A stretch of DNA of 64,000 nt from UBA4427 sp046351135 (GTDB lineage Bacteria; Myxococcota_A; UBA9160; UBA4427), in assembly GCA_046351135.1 (NCBI GenBank), contig JAXLZA010000017.1, forward strand, positions 1-64,000, written 5' to 3'. The position numbers and the translations under genes are program-made. This document shows positions 35,202-45,099 of this stretch, piece after piece (within the stretch, counting starts at the first letter, position 1; every line of letters starts with the position of its first letter). Under the pieces are notes generated by a model. The model had not been told where the DNA came from and did not search any database. It worked only from the letters and a program-made list of their open reading frames with translations.

Positions 35202-36518
35202 TCACCGGCCGACGCCCCAGTACTGGAAGCCGGCCGCGACGACCGGATCCCGCTTGTACACGTTGCGCAGGTCGAGCATTCGGGGCTCCGCCATCAGCTC
35301 TCGAGCGCGTGGGAGGTCGAGCATCCGGAATTCGTTCCATTCCGTGACGATGACCATCGCCTCGGCCCCCTCGAGCGCCTCGTAGGCGTCCTTGCAGAGG
35401 ACCATCTCGGGGATCAGCCGACCGGCCTGCGCCAGGGCGGCCGGGTCGTAGGCCCGGATCTTCGCCCCCCGCTCGATCAGGGCGCGCACGATGTCGAGGG
35501 CCGGCGCCTCGCGCAGATCGTCCGTCTCGGGCTTGAAGGAGAGGCCGAGCACCGCGACGGTCCTGCCGTCGACCTCGCCATCGAGGGCCGCGACGATCTT
35601 GTCCACCATCCGCGCGCGCTGGCGCTGATTGACTCGGATCGTCGCCTCGACGATCGAGAACTCGTGACCGAGACGGCGTGCGAACTGGGCGGCCGAGAGC
35701 GTGTCCTTGGGGAAGCAGGAGCCTCCGTAGCCCGGCCCCGCGTGCAGGAACTTCTTGCCGATCCGATTGTCGAGTCCCATGACTCGGGCGATCGCCTGGA
35801 CGTCGCCGCCGACCGTCTCGCAGAGCACCGAGAGCTCGTTGATGAAGGAGATCTTCGTCGCGAGGAAGGCGTTCGCCGCGTACTTCGACAGCTCCGCGGT
35901 GTGGAGATTGGTCTCGACGAAGGGCGTCTCGTTCAGATAGAGCGGCCGGTAGAGGTCCTTGAGGATCGCACGCGCCTGGTCGTCCCCGGGCTCCGTCCCG
36001 ATCACGACGCGATCCGGTCGCATGAAGTCGCCGATCGCGGCACCCTCGCGCAGGAACTCGGGATTCGACGCGACGCTGAAGCGGAGCTTCGAGCCACGCC
36101 GGTCGAGCTCCTCCTGGATCCAGCCGCGGACGTGGTCCGAGGTGCCGACGGGGACCGTGCTCTTCGTGACGATCACCTTGTAGGACGAGAGACAGCGGCC
36201 GATCTCGCGCGCGACGCTCTCGACGAACGACAGGTCCGTGCTGCCGTCGGGCCCCGCCGGCGTGCCGACCGCCACGAAGATCACCAGCGTCTGGTTGATC
36301 GCCTCGACGAGGTCGAGGGTGAAGGAGAGGCGCCCGCTGCGCGTGTTGCGCTGGACCATGTCCTCGAGGCCGGGCTCGTAGATCGGGATCTCGCCCCGCC
36401 GCAGCGCCTCGATCTTCTCGGGGATCTTGTCGACGCAGGTGACCTGAACGCCGAACTCCGAGAAGCAGGCGCCCGTGACCAGGCCGACGTATCCGGTGCC
36501 GATGACGGCGACGTTCAT
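35202..36518 (-). CDS. ugd: UDP-glucose 6-dehydrogenase
   Basis: A 438-residue enzyme that oxidises UDP-glucose to UDP-glucuronate with two NAD+. N-terminal NAD fold MNVAVIGTGYVGLVTGACFS, TKSTVPVGTSD, SNPEFLREGAAI, AELSKYAANAFLATKISFINE, and the catalytic cysteine in GPGYGGSCFPKDT (about residue 265). The C-terminal domain has VLGLSFKPETDDLREAP. It supplies a uronic acid sugar for the polysaccharide. Its ATG overlaps the stop of the WecA-like gene by four bases, so it belongs to the EPS operon. A GDP-mannose dehydrogenase is the alternative family member, but the motifs fit UDP-glucose better. Confidence 0.93.
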   Translation of the reverse strand: MNVAVIGTGYVGLVTGACFSEFGVQVTCVDKIPEKIEALRRGEIPIYEPGLEDMVQRNTRSGRLSFTLDLVEAINQTLVIFVAVGTPAGPDGSTDLSFVESVAREIGRCLSSYKVIVTKSTVPVGTSDHVRGWIQEELDRRGSKLRFSVASNPEFLREGAAIGDFMRPDRVVIGTEPGDDQARAILKDLYRPLYLNETPFVETNLHTAELSKYAANAFLATKISFINELSVLCETVGGDVQAIARVMGLDNRIGKKFLHAGPGYGGSCFPKDTLSAAQFARRLGHEFSIVEATIRVNQRQRARMVDKIVAALDGEVDGRTVAVLGLSFKPETDDLREAPALDIVRALIERGAKIRAYDPAALAQAGRLIPEMVLCKDAYEALEGAEAMVIVTEWNEFRMLDLPRARELMAEPRMLDLRNVYKRDPVVAAGFQYWGVGR

Positions 36519-37630
36519 TTCCGATCTCCATCTTCACCGCCAGTCCCGGACGGGGCCGGGTCGGCTGCGTCACGGGCAGGCGTCGACGGCACGTCGAGCG
36601 AGAAGGCGTCGAGGTTGCGCAGCAGGCGGATCGTCACGGCGACGACCGCCGCCAGATACACGAAGGCGAGCCATCCATCGATCTGGGCGAAGGAGATGGC
36701 GATCATGCAGAAGCAGCTCGTCAGGAAATAGAGCATCAGCACCGCGTTCTTGTGGGAGCCCTCCCGAACGAGGAGGCGATGATGCATGTGGAGCTTGTCG
36801 GGGGAGAACATGCTGCGCCCGCTGCGGAGGCGACGCGCGATCGAGAGGAGCGTATCGAGCAGGGGGATCGCCAGCGCCAGGATCGGCACGATGAAGGCGA
36901 GGAACGCCGCCTTCCGGTAGCCCTCGAGCGCCAGGACGGAGAGCCCGAAGCCGATCAACAGCGAGCCGGTATCCCCCAGGAAGATCCGAGCCGGCGGGAA
37001 GTTGTACGGGAGATAGCCCAGCAGCGCGCCGAAGAGCGAGAGCCCGATCACCACACCGACCCACTGCTCGGCCTGCCAGCAGATGATGGTCAGCGTCGCC
37101 GCGATGATCGCCCCGAGCCCCGACGAGAGTCCGTCGAGCCCGTCGATGAGGTTCATTGCGTTCGTGACCCCCACGATCCAGACGAGCGAAACGGGCAGCA
37201 TGATCCAGACGGGCACGTCGTAGGTCTGCACCGTGATCGGATCGCTGAACAGATCGACGCAGAATCCTGCGCGGATCGCGATCAGGGCCGCGACGACCTG
37301 GAACGCGAACTTGACGCTGGCGCGGATCGTGAACCGGTCGTCCACGAATCCGACGGCGACGAGCACTGCCGCTCCGATCAGGAAGCCCGTCGCCTTCGGC
37401 CAGATCCCCGGCCCGCCCGCCCAGACCGTGGCGAGGGCGAGGCCCGCGACGCAGCCCGCGGCGACGCCCAGCCCGCCGAGCAGGGGCATCCGCTCGCGCC
37501 GCGAGACCTTGCGTTCGTTCGGACGATCCACCGCTCCGACGGCGAGCGCGAAGCGCATCACGAGCGGCGTCGCGAGCGCGGCGACACCCGCGGCGACGAG
37601 CACGATCGCGATGGCTCGAATCCCGTCCAA
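36515..37630 (-). CDS. WecA/MraY-like undecaprenyl-phosphate sugar-phosphate transferase
   Basis: A 371-residue integral membrane protein with about 10-11 TM segments that should start the polysaccharide by moving a HexNAc-phosphate (likely GlcNAc-1-P) onto undecaprenyl phosphate. Family signatures: DDR near residue 95 (GFVDDRFTIRASVKF), NAMNLIDGLDGL (catalytic Asp cluster), RIFLGDTGSLL and HMHHRLL. The start is a TTG at 37630 with a strong GGAGGGG box 6 bases upstream; the next Met would cut off the first TM helix. It lies between cpsD and ugd. There is no PssY/EpsE-type phosphoglycosyl transferase in the window, so this is the likely initiating enzyme. Confidence 0.86.
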   Translation of the reverse strand: MDGIRAIAIVLVAAGVAALATPLVMRFALAVGAVDRPNERKVSRRERMPLLGGLGVAAGCVAGLALATVWAGGPGIWPKATGFLIGAAVLVAVGFVDDRFTIRASVKFAFQVVAALIAIRAGFCVDLFSDPITVQTYDVPVWIMLPVSLVWIVGVTNAMNLIDGLDGLSSGLGAIIAATLTIICWQAEQWVGVVIGLSLFGALLGYLPYNFPPARIFLGDTGSLLIGFGLSVLALEGYRKAAFLAFIVPILALAIPLLDTLLSIARRLRSGRSMFSPDKLHMHHRLLVREGSHKNAVLMLYFLTSCFCMIAISFAQIDGWLAFVYLAAVVAVTIRLLRNLDAFSLDVPSTPARDAADPAPSGTGGEDGDRK

Positions 37631-37704
37631 GCGAATCCCCTCCGCGAAGCCGGACGGGATGCGGCGCGAAGCACCCGTCTCCCCCGTCCCGGTCGCGCGT
37701 TGCC

Positions 37705-38553
37705 TCAGTAGTACCCGTACTGCTCCCGCGTCGCCTCGGACCCGTTCAGCACGAGCCCGACGACGCGACGTCGATCGAGGATGTCGAGCGCGGCCTGGAC
37801 GTCCTCCTTGGGCGTCACGCCCGCACGCACGACCATCACGAGCCCGTCGCAGAGCTCCGAGATGCTCTTGGCGTCGGGCAGCCCGAGACACGCCGGCGTA
37901 TCGAGCACGACCCGATCGTACCGGCGCGCGACCTCCTCGATCACCCGCCGCATCTCCGGCGACGCGAGCAGCTCCGACGGATTGCTCGGGATCATGCGCA
38001 CCGGCAGGACGTCGAGGTTGACTCCGTCGAGCTTCGTGACCGCCTCGTCGACGGTCGCCTGGTTCAGCAGCACCTCGGCGAGCCCGACGTGCGGCTGGAG
38101 GCCCAGCGTCCAGTGGACCTTCGGCTTGCGCAGGTCGCAATCGACGAGCAGCACGCTCCGCCCGACGCTCATCGCGGTCACCGTGGCGAGATTGACCGCG
38201 CAGGTCGACTTGCCCTCGCCCGCGTTCGCGCTGGTGACGGCGATCGTCTTGAGCGGGCGCTGCGACGCGAGGCTGTCCAGCCGGCCGCGCAGGGTCCGGT
38301 ATTGCTCGGCCACGTAGGAGTCGGGCTGGAGAAGCGAGATGCGACGCTTGTTGGCGTCCGAAGGCGCGTCCCCCGGAACGCTCCGATCCGGACCGAAGAT
38401 GCGCGCGAAGACGCCGGGCTTCTCCGCACGCGAGGGCGGCGTGATCGCCGCGCCCTCGAACGCGGGGGCCGACGGAGCCGCCGTCTCGGAGCCGGTCGTC
38501 TTGCGACGCCGTTCCGCCTCCGCCCGTTGAAGCGCCTCGTAATGCTTGGCCAT
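37705..38553 (-). CDS. CpsD/CapB-type tyrosine autokinase
   Basis: A 282-residue BY-kinase that pairs with the separate Wzz-like protein to control polysaccharide chain length and export. Walker A SANAGEGKSTCAVNLA, Walker A' LLVDCDLRKPK, and Walker B region RVVLDTPAC are all present. The C-terminus REQYGYY is a short tyrosine cluster for autophosphorylation. The N-terminal 60 residues are low complexity. It matches the exosortase-associated tyrosine kinase family. A (TGATCCCT)x3 repeat separates it from the ATPase gene. Confidence 0.88.
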   Translation of the reverse strand: MAKHYEALQRAEAERRRKTTGSETAAPSAPAFEGAAITPPSRAEKPGVFARIFGPDRSVPGDAPSDANKRRISLLQPDSYVAEQYRTLRGRLDSLASQRPLKTIAVTSANAGEGKSTCAVNLATVTAMSVGRSVLLVDCDLRKPKVHWTLGLQPHVGLAEVLLNQATVDEAVTKLDGVNLDVLPVRMIPSNPSELLASPEMRRVIEEVARRYDRVVLDTPACLGLPDAKSISELCDGLVMVVRAGVTPKEDVQAALDILDRRRVVGLVLNGSEATREQYGYY

Positions 38554-38566
38554 GACCTCTCTCCCG

Positions 38567-38590
38567 TGATCCCTTGATCCCTTGATCCCT
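38567..38590. repeat. Tandem octamer repeat (TGATCCCT)x3
   Basis: Three exact head-to-tail copies in the 41-base gap between the XrtA-associated ATPase gene and cpsD. On the minus strand each copy reads AGGGATCA, which resembles a ribosome-binding core, just upstream of the real GGGAGAGAGG box of cpsD. Copy number could vary between strains. Confidence 0.88.
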
Positions 38591-38594
38591 GTTC

Positions 38595-39494
38595 CTATCG
38601 CCCGAACCGGAAGAATCGACGCAGCGACCGCCGCCTCGAACCGCGCGCCGGCTCCTTCTGGACCTCGTCGTCCTCGCTCTCGTCCTTGGGCACGAGCCCG
38701 AGGTCCCGCGCGACCTCCCGGATCGCGTCCGGACCGATGGTCGACTCCTGACGCGCATAACCGAGGAGCATCGCACCGTCGCAGACGACGTTGATCAGGC
38801 GCGGCGTCCCCTGCGTGACGTGGAAGAGCTCGCGCAGCGCGCGCTTGTTGAAGACGCCGCGGCCGGTGTAGCCCGCCTTCTCGAGCCGACCCTCCACGTA
38901 CTCGGCCATCTCCTCCCCGTCGAAGGGCCGGAGGTGATGACGGAGCGCGATGCGCTGGCGGAGCTGACGCAGCTCGGGCTTGTCGATCAACGCCTGGAGC
39001 TCGGGCTGCCCGACCAGCATGATCTGGATCAGCTTCGAGGTCGGCGTCTCGAGATTCGAGAGCAGCCGGATCTCCTCGAGCATCTCCGCCGAGAGGTTCT
39101 GGGCCTCGTCGACGATCAGCAGCACCCGCTCGCCGGCCGCGAGCTTCTCGATCAGGTAGCGATTCAACGTCAGCAGGTACTCGGCCTTCGTCTCGCAGGC
39201 CGGACCGATCCCGAGCTCCTCGAAGAGGACGCGGAAGAACCCGAGCGGATCGAGCCGCGGATTGAAGATGAAGGCGGAGTTCGTCTTGGCATCGAGCTGA
39301 CCGAGCAGCGCGTGCAGCAGCGTCGTCTTGCCCGTCCCGACCTCGCCGGTCAGCATCACGAAGCCCTTGCCCGAGTTCACCGCGTAGACGAGCGTCGCGA
39401 GCCCCTCCCGATGCGCCTCCCCCAGGTAGAGGAAGGACGGATCGGGCGTCATCTCGAAGGGCGCCCGCACCAGCCCGTAGTACTCGTTGTACAT
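38595..39494 (-). CDS. XrtA-system-associated AAA ATPase
   Basis: A 299-residue ExeA/GspA-like ATPase. It begins MYNEYYGLVRAPFEMTPDPS, a start shared by the family. Walker A is LTGEVGTGKTTLLHAL (about 48-63), Walker B is LLIVDEAQNLSAEML (about 122-136), sensor region LIQIMLVGQPELQ. There is no peptidoglycan-binding tail. Proteins of exactly this type occur beside exosortase A and are annotated as putative secretion ATPases of the PEP-CTERM locus; what they power is not known. Basic C-terminal tail (SRRRSLRRFFRFGR). Sits between the Wzz-like and CpsD genes. Confidence 0.9.
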   Translation of the reverse strand: MYNEYYGLVRAPFEMTPDPSFLYLGEAHREGLATLVYAVNSGKGFVMLTGEVGTGKTTLLHALLGQLDAKTNSAFIFNPRLDPLGFFRVLFEELGIGPACETKAEYLLTLNRYLIEKLAAGERVLLIVDEAQNLSAEMLEEIRLLSNLETPTSKLIQIMLVGQPELQALIDKPELRQLRQRIALRHHLRPFDGEEMAEYVEGRLEKAGYTGRGVFNKRALRELFHVTQGTPRLINVVCDGAMLLGYARQESTIGPDAIREVARDLGLVPKDESEDDEVQKEPARGSRRRSLRRFFRFGR

Positions 39495-39510
39495 CGCTGC
39501 CGATCCCCTC

Positions 39511-41166
39511 TCACCCGTGTGGCGAAACGACCGGCAGCGCGGCCTGCGGTGAACCGGTCTCCGACGCCTCGCGTTGCGGCGCCGACCCCGCCTCTTCGGT
39601 CATGGGCTTGAAGCCCGGGAAGCCGTTGACGAACAGATAGGTCGCCGCGCCGCCGAGCAGGACGAAGACGACGACACCGATCGCCGCGAAGGCCTCGCGC
39701 CGGTTCTGACGCGCTCGCGCCACTCGATCCGCCTCCAGCATGATGCGGGGCACCGAGGCCAGGACCGGGATCCCGAGGGCCGTCTGGAGCTCGCTCGACG
39801 TATGGAGCGACGAATCGGTCACCTCCGCGACGAGCCCGATGCCGGCGCCGAGGGCGAGCCCGAGGATCGCCCCGAGCGAGAGGAGCAGGATCCGATTCGG
39901 AGAGCTCGGCTCGAAGGCCTCTTCCGCAGACTCGAGGATCATGAACTTCTCGCCGAGCTGGCGCCGCTCCATGTCGGCCTGCACGCTCGCCTGCTGCAGT
40001 CGATCGCTGAAGTCCTGATAAGTCCTCGCGAGCTGGTCGTAGTTGCGGTTCAGCGCATCGAGGCGCTCGGCGACGGCGGGCGTCGCCGCGATGCGCGCCT
40101 CGATCGCCGCGATCTCGGCACGGAGCCGGTCCACGTCCTCGGCAGCGGCGGCCGCGCGCTTCTCCGCCCGATTCTGCTCGGCGCGCGCATTCTGCTCGCC
40201 GATCGACGTCGGATCGTCGGACTCGTCGGATTGCGCCTTCAGCTTCTCGCGAAGGACCGCCATCTCGGCGTCGACGCGGACCATGTCGGGATGCTTCGGA
40301 GTGTATCCGCGAGCGATCAGGCTGTTGCGCTCGAGCTCGAGCGCGCGCATCCGGTAGACCGGGCTGGTCACGTCGTTCGGGGTGGACAGGTCGCCGGAGT
40401 TCAGGGCCTGATTCTTCCAGTAGGCCGCATCGCTCTGGGCCGCATCGAAGATCCGCTGGGCGTCCCGCAGGTCGTTGGTCGCGAACTGGAGGGAGTTCTG
40501 GTTCGCACCGAGCTCCTCGGGCAGGCTCCCGACGCTCTCGGCCTTCACGTCGGCGATCTGCTTCTCGACCGCGGCCAGCTCCTTCGAGAGCGACTCGATC
40601 TTGTCGCGCATGAACTCGAGGCTCTTCGCCGTGACCGAGGTCCGATCCTTGATGTTGCGGTTGATGAAGTCGTTGGCGATCCGCTGAGCGACGTCTCGCG
40701 CGATCTCCTTGTCCTCGTGCAGGAAGACGATCCGGAACGTGTTGAACTCGAAGTCGCGGTTGACCCGGGGCTGTCCCGTCTCGAGCTGGTTGAACACGGG
40801 CTCGACCGAGACGAAGTCGCGCATGTGCTCGACGACCTCGGTCCGCTCCATCTCGTCCCACTCGTCCTCGTAGAGCTTGAACTCGTTGATGATGGTGGAC
40901 AGACGCGTTCGCGAGAGGATCTCGGCCGTCATCAGACCCAGCCGCTCGTTCAGGTCCGTCTCCCGGACACCCGAGTTGACGAGGTCCTTGTCGACGCTCT
41001 GGGGCTCGACCAGGATGGTCGCGGACGACGAATAGAGATTGGGCAGGGCCATCGCGACCCAGTAGGTCACGAGGAGAAACGCGCCCGCGACGACCGCGAC
41101 CAGCTTGCCGCGACGGCGGGCGAACCCGAGAAAATCGATGACCTGTGCACCCTGGTCGACGTTCAT
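39511..41166 (-). CDS. Wzz-like polysaccharide chain-length determinant (PEP-CTERM locus type)
   Basis: A 551-residue inner-membrane protein. One TM lies at about 22-43 (LVAVVAGAFLLVTYWVAMAL), a large periplasmic coiled-coil region spans about 150-420, and two TM segments lie at about 440-465 and 500-522. This three-TM plan with the long coiled coil (AEDVDRLRAEIAAIEARIAA) is the exosortase-locus chain-length determinant. The P-rich motif before the second TM (FEPSSPNRILLL) is typical of Wzz proteins. Kinase is a separate gene (cpsD). ATG 41166 fits the N-terminal TM; the frame is open upstream only across the beta-barrel gene region. Confidence 0.9.
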   Translation of the reverse strand: MNVDQGAQVIDFLGFARRRGKLVAVVAGAFLLVTYWVAMALPNLYSSSATILVEPQSVDKDLVNSGVRETDLNERLGLMTAEILSRTRLSTIINEFKLYEDEWDEMERTEVVEHMRDFVSVEPVFNQLETGQPRVNRDFEFNTFRIVFLHEDKEIARDVAQRIANDFINRNIKDRTSVTAKSLEFMRDKIESLSKELAAVEKQIADVKAESVGSLPEELGANQNSLQFATNDLRDAQRIFDAAQSDAAYWKNQALNSGDLSTPNDVTSPVYRMRALELERNSLIARGYTPKHPDMVRVDAEMAVLREKLKAQSDESDDPTSIGEQNARAEQNRAEKRAAAAAEDVDRLRAEIAAIEARIAATPAVAERLDALNRNYDQLARTYQDFSDRLQQASVQADMERRQLGEKFMILESAEEAFEPSSPNRILLLSLGAILGLALGAGIGLVAEVTDSSLHTSSELQTALGIPVLASVPRIMLEADRVARARQNRREAFAAIGVVVFVLLGGAATYLFVNGFPGFKPMTEEAGSAPQREASETGSPQAALPVVSPHG

Positions 41167-41180
41167 GTCAGGATCCTGCC

Positions 41181-42470
41181 CTAGTAGGAGAGAGATTCGA
41201 ACGAGTAGCGAATCGCGACGTATCCCGTGTGTACGCCCACGCTGCTCGAACCGCCGAGACTGTTGCTGTTGTCCTGGTGCGCGTAGGTGTACTGCCCGAG
41301 CAGCATGATCCGCCTGGACACGATGAACTCCGCGACCCCCGAGGCCCGATAGGCGTCGATCTTGAACTTGTTGGCCAGGGCCTGCTGCTTGGCGACCTGG
41401 GAGTATCGGCTCCATGCGCCCGAGGCGCGCAGGACGATCCGGTCGTTGATCCGGTAGCTGCCGTCGACGTCGATCTCGTCGTTGATCGCCGAGCTCGAAT
41501 TGACGGTGCCGCTCCTCGACTCGGACCGGACGTAGGAGACGGTCAGGTCGCTCACCTTCCATTGCTTCTTGATCGACGCGGCGGCGAAGGCGGTCACCTT
41601 GCTCTTCTCGTCCTTCGCATAGCGATCGCAGGTCGTGGAGAAGCTGCCCGGCACGCAGCTGGCGGAGCTCGGGTCCCTCCCTCCACCGGGAATCTGCTGC
41701 TGCCGGATGATCGACGGCCCCGCCTGCACGGAGACGCTCCAGGTCGGCGAGAGCTTCCGGGAGACGGAGGCCATCACGTCCCAGACCTCCGTCGTCGAGG
41801 AAGGCCGGAAGATCCCGACGGCACGATTCTGGCGGTAGCGACCGGACGTCGAGAGACCGAGCTCCGTCAGGGCGTCGAGATCGTAGTCGAGGGCGACTCG
41901 CCCCGTGTAGACGCGGCTGTCCGTCTGGCTGTTCGGGCTCGTTCCGGACGCATCGAAGTCGTTGAGGATCCCCTGGACCCGGAGCGAGAGCTGCGGCGTC
42001 AGGGATCGCCGGTATCCCAGATTGCCGTCGGAGATCCGGATCCGCTCCCGGTCGTTCACGCTGCTGAAGGTCGAACCGGTGCCCTGCGTGCCGAACAGGA
42101 ACTGGCGACCGTTGAAATAGGATCCGCTCGCCTCGAGGCTGTCGAGCGGAGTCATCCGCCAACCGACCTTCCCGTGGGCGATGTGGTCGACGCCGGTGAT
42201 GCCCGAGGTCGTCATGAACTTGCGGTAGGTCGGCTGGTAGTCGAACGAATAGGGCAGATCGTCGTTCTCGTCGCGAAAGCCGACGCGAGGCGAAAGATCG
42301 AACGTGCCGTCCGAAGTCAGCTTCGGATGGTCCCGCTTCTCCTGGCGAAAGACGTTGCTGTCTCCGCCGAGTCGAGTCTCGAGCGAAAGATCAGCCTGTC
42401 CCGCCCATGCCGACGTTCCGGTCAACATCGTGAGCAAACCCACACCTGCGCAGAAACGCGCCCACCGCAT
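41181..42470 (-). CDS. Outer-membrane beta-barrel protein of the EPS locus
   Basis: A 429-residue protein with signal peptide MRWARFCAGVGLLTMLTGTS...AWA (cut near 23), then alternating hydrophobic and polar strands rich in Tyr, Ser and Arg, and a C-terminal strand IRYSFESLSY ending in an aromatic residue, the BAM recognition pattern. Two cysteines (SCVPGSFSTTCDR) in one loop could form a disulphide. It matches in size and position the uncharacterised PEP-CTERM-system-associated barrels found between the Wza-like and Wzz-like genes. A role as pore or partner in polymer secretion is inferred. Confidence 0.8.
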   Translation of the reverse strand: MRWARFCAGVGLLTMLTGTSAWAGQADLSLETRLGGDSNVFRQEKRDHPKLTSDGTFDLSPRVGFRDENDDLPYSFDYQPTYRKFMTTSGITGVDHIAHGKVGWRMTPLDSLEASGSYFNGRQFLFGTQGTGSTFSSVNDRERIRISDGNLGYRRSLTPQLSLRVQGILNDFDASGTSPNSQTDSRVYTGRVALDYDLDALTELGLSTSGRYRQNRAVGIFRPSSTTEVWDVMASVSRKLSPTWSVSVQAGPSIIRQQQIPGGGRDPSSASCVPGSFSTTCDRYAKDEKSKVTAFAAASIKKQWKVSDLTVSYVRSESRSGTVNSSSAINDEIDVDGSYRINDRIVLRASGAWSRYSQVAKQQALANKFKIDAYRASGVAEFIVSRRIMLLGQYTYAHQDNSNSLGGSSSVGVHTGYVAIRYSFESLSY

Positions 42471-42482
42471 CTGGCGCCCCTG

Positions 42483-43100
42483 CTACTCCGGTACGATGAT
42501 CGTGTCGCCCGGCTGGAGGATCATGTTCGAGTTCGGAGCCTTGCCACGCGCATAGGCACCGTAATTGAAGTCGTATTCGACGGTCTCGCCGCTCGGCAGC
42601 TCGCGGATCACCTTGATCCGGTCCTTCTTGGCGAAGGCGTTGAACCCGCCCATCGTGGCGATCGCCTCGAGGACGCGCATCTGGCGGGTCAGCGCGATCT
42701 GCCCGGACCGCGCGACGCCACCGACGACGGTGACCGTGTGGCTGTTGGTCTCCTGGACGACGACCGTCACGTCGGGGGCCGTCACGAACTCCGCGAGCGC
42801 CTCGGTCAGGACCTCCTTCAGCTCCTCCGGCGTCAGCCCCTCGGCCTGGACGTCGTCGACGAGCGGAACCGAGATCTTGCCGTCCCGTCGGACGGGCACC
42901 TCGACGGAGAGCTCGGGATTGCGCCAGACGACGATCTTCAGCACGTCGGGGATGCCGATGACGTACTCCTCGCGCTCTCCGGGCTCCTCCTCGGGCGGAG
43001 GCGTCGCGTTCGAGCCGACGCACCCGGCGAGCAGCGCCGCGAGCAGACATCCGACGAGCATCCCGGCGATTCGTCGCCCGACGCTTCGATTCCGACCCAT
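42483..43100 (-). CDS. Wza-like polysaccharide export lipoprotein
   Basis: A 205-residue outer-membrane lipoprotein. Signal with lipobox LLAGC (Cys about 28 from ATG 43100), a Poly_export domain at about 45-125 (YVIGIPDVLKIVVWRNPELS; VPVRRDGKISVPLV) and one SLBB domain at about 125-200 (HTVTVVGGVARSGQI; ILQPGDTIIVPE). This short form is the exosortase-locus export protein, smaller than E. coli Wza. ATG 43100 with GGGGGG upstream is preferred to an ATG five codons earlier. It is first gene after prsR in the operon. Confidence 0.9.
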   Translation of the reverse strand: MGRNRSVGRRIAGMLVGCLLAALLAGCVGSNATPPPEEEPGEREEYVIGIPDVLKIVVWRNPELSVEVPVRRDGKISVPLVDDVQAEGLTPEELKEVLTEALAEFVTAPDVTVVVQETNSHTVTVVGGVARSGQIALTRQMRVLEAIATMGGFNAFAKKDRIKVIRELPSGETVEYDFNYGAYARGKAPNSNMILQPGDTIIVPE

Positions 43101-43125
43101 TTCGTTTCCCCCCATCGCCGAACAA

Positions 43126-44547
<1,422 letters not shown>

Positions 44548-45099
44548 CAGCGGGTGCGCTCCACTCTCGATTCGAAGGTCCGGTCGACGATCCCCATGTG
44601 CCGTTCCTCGGAGGTCCGCTCAAACATCGTTTTCCCAGATCCCCGGAGCAGCCACCAGGAGTGGCCAGAGGGTAGCCGGAGGTGGCTCCGGTTTTTGGAG
44701 ATTTGTGAAAAAGAGTTCCGAGTTTGGATACCTGACGACCCGTTGGGAAAGACCGTTCCGCGTCATCGGCCCACCGACTGCCCAGCTTGGGCGATTCCGC
44801 TCAGCGAAACCCCGGACGGCGGAACGATCGCGCCGTAGCCGGTCGTTTTGGTGCAGATCGCGGGAAGAAGTCGCGTCGTCGGGGGGGCCGGGCCCGCTTC
44901 GGGCGGGGCCCCGGTGCTAAACGGGGCGATGCAGCCGATGCTAAAGGTGCCGGTCAGGGGTCCCGAGAACCCCCGCGAGGAGTCCAAACGATGGGCGCCT
45001 CGGCGGCAACTCTGCCGGACGGGTCGACCCCTTTGGCACCGGCCGGCCACAAGAGACTGACGCCCTGGAACCCCCTGCCCCGACCGTCGAGACACCACC
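44548..45099. promoter_or_regulatory. Divergent control region between prsR and wecB
   Basis: 552 non-coding bases that must hold promoters for both arms of the EPS locus. Contents: an AT-rich patch (44692-44745), a tandem-hairpin/T-run element at 44651-44696, and a GC-rich hairpin (GCCCG-CTT-CGGGC, 44892-44904) followed by two TGCTAAA direct repeats (44915-44921 and 44939-44945, 24 bases apart), which could be regulator sites. I find no clean sigma-54 TGGCAC-N5-TTGC on either strand. Confidence 0.5.
44651..44696 (+). terminator. Orphan intrinsic terminator or small-RNA end
   Basis: Two hairpins in series on the plus strand: GCCAC-CAGGA-GTGGC (44651-44665), then CCGGAG-GTGG-CTCCGG followed by TTTTT (44676-44696). 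The second has full intrinsic-terminator form, yet no plus-strand gene precedes it; the gene to the left runs the other way. Confidence 0.6.

Noticed and set aside
37631..37704. Longer start for the WecA-like protein running back toward cpsD
   Set aside because: The frame is open, but the TTG at 37630 has a strong ribosome-binding site and begins right before the first membrane helix; upstream residues are polar and not family-like.
45034..45048. TGGCAC followed by GGCC upstream of wecB as a sigma-54 promoter
   Set aside because: The -24 half fits but the GC of the -12 element is out of register and the TT is missing.
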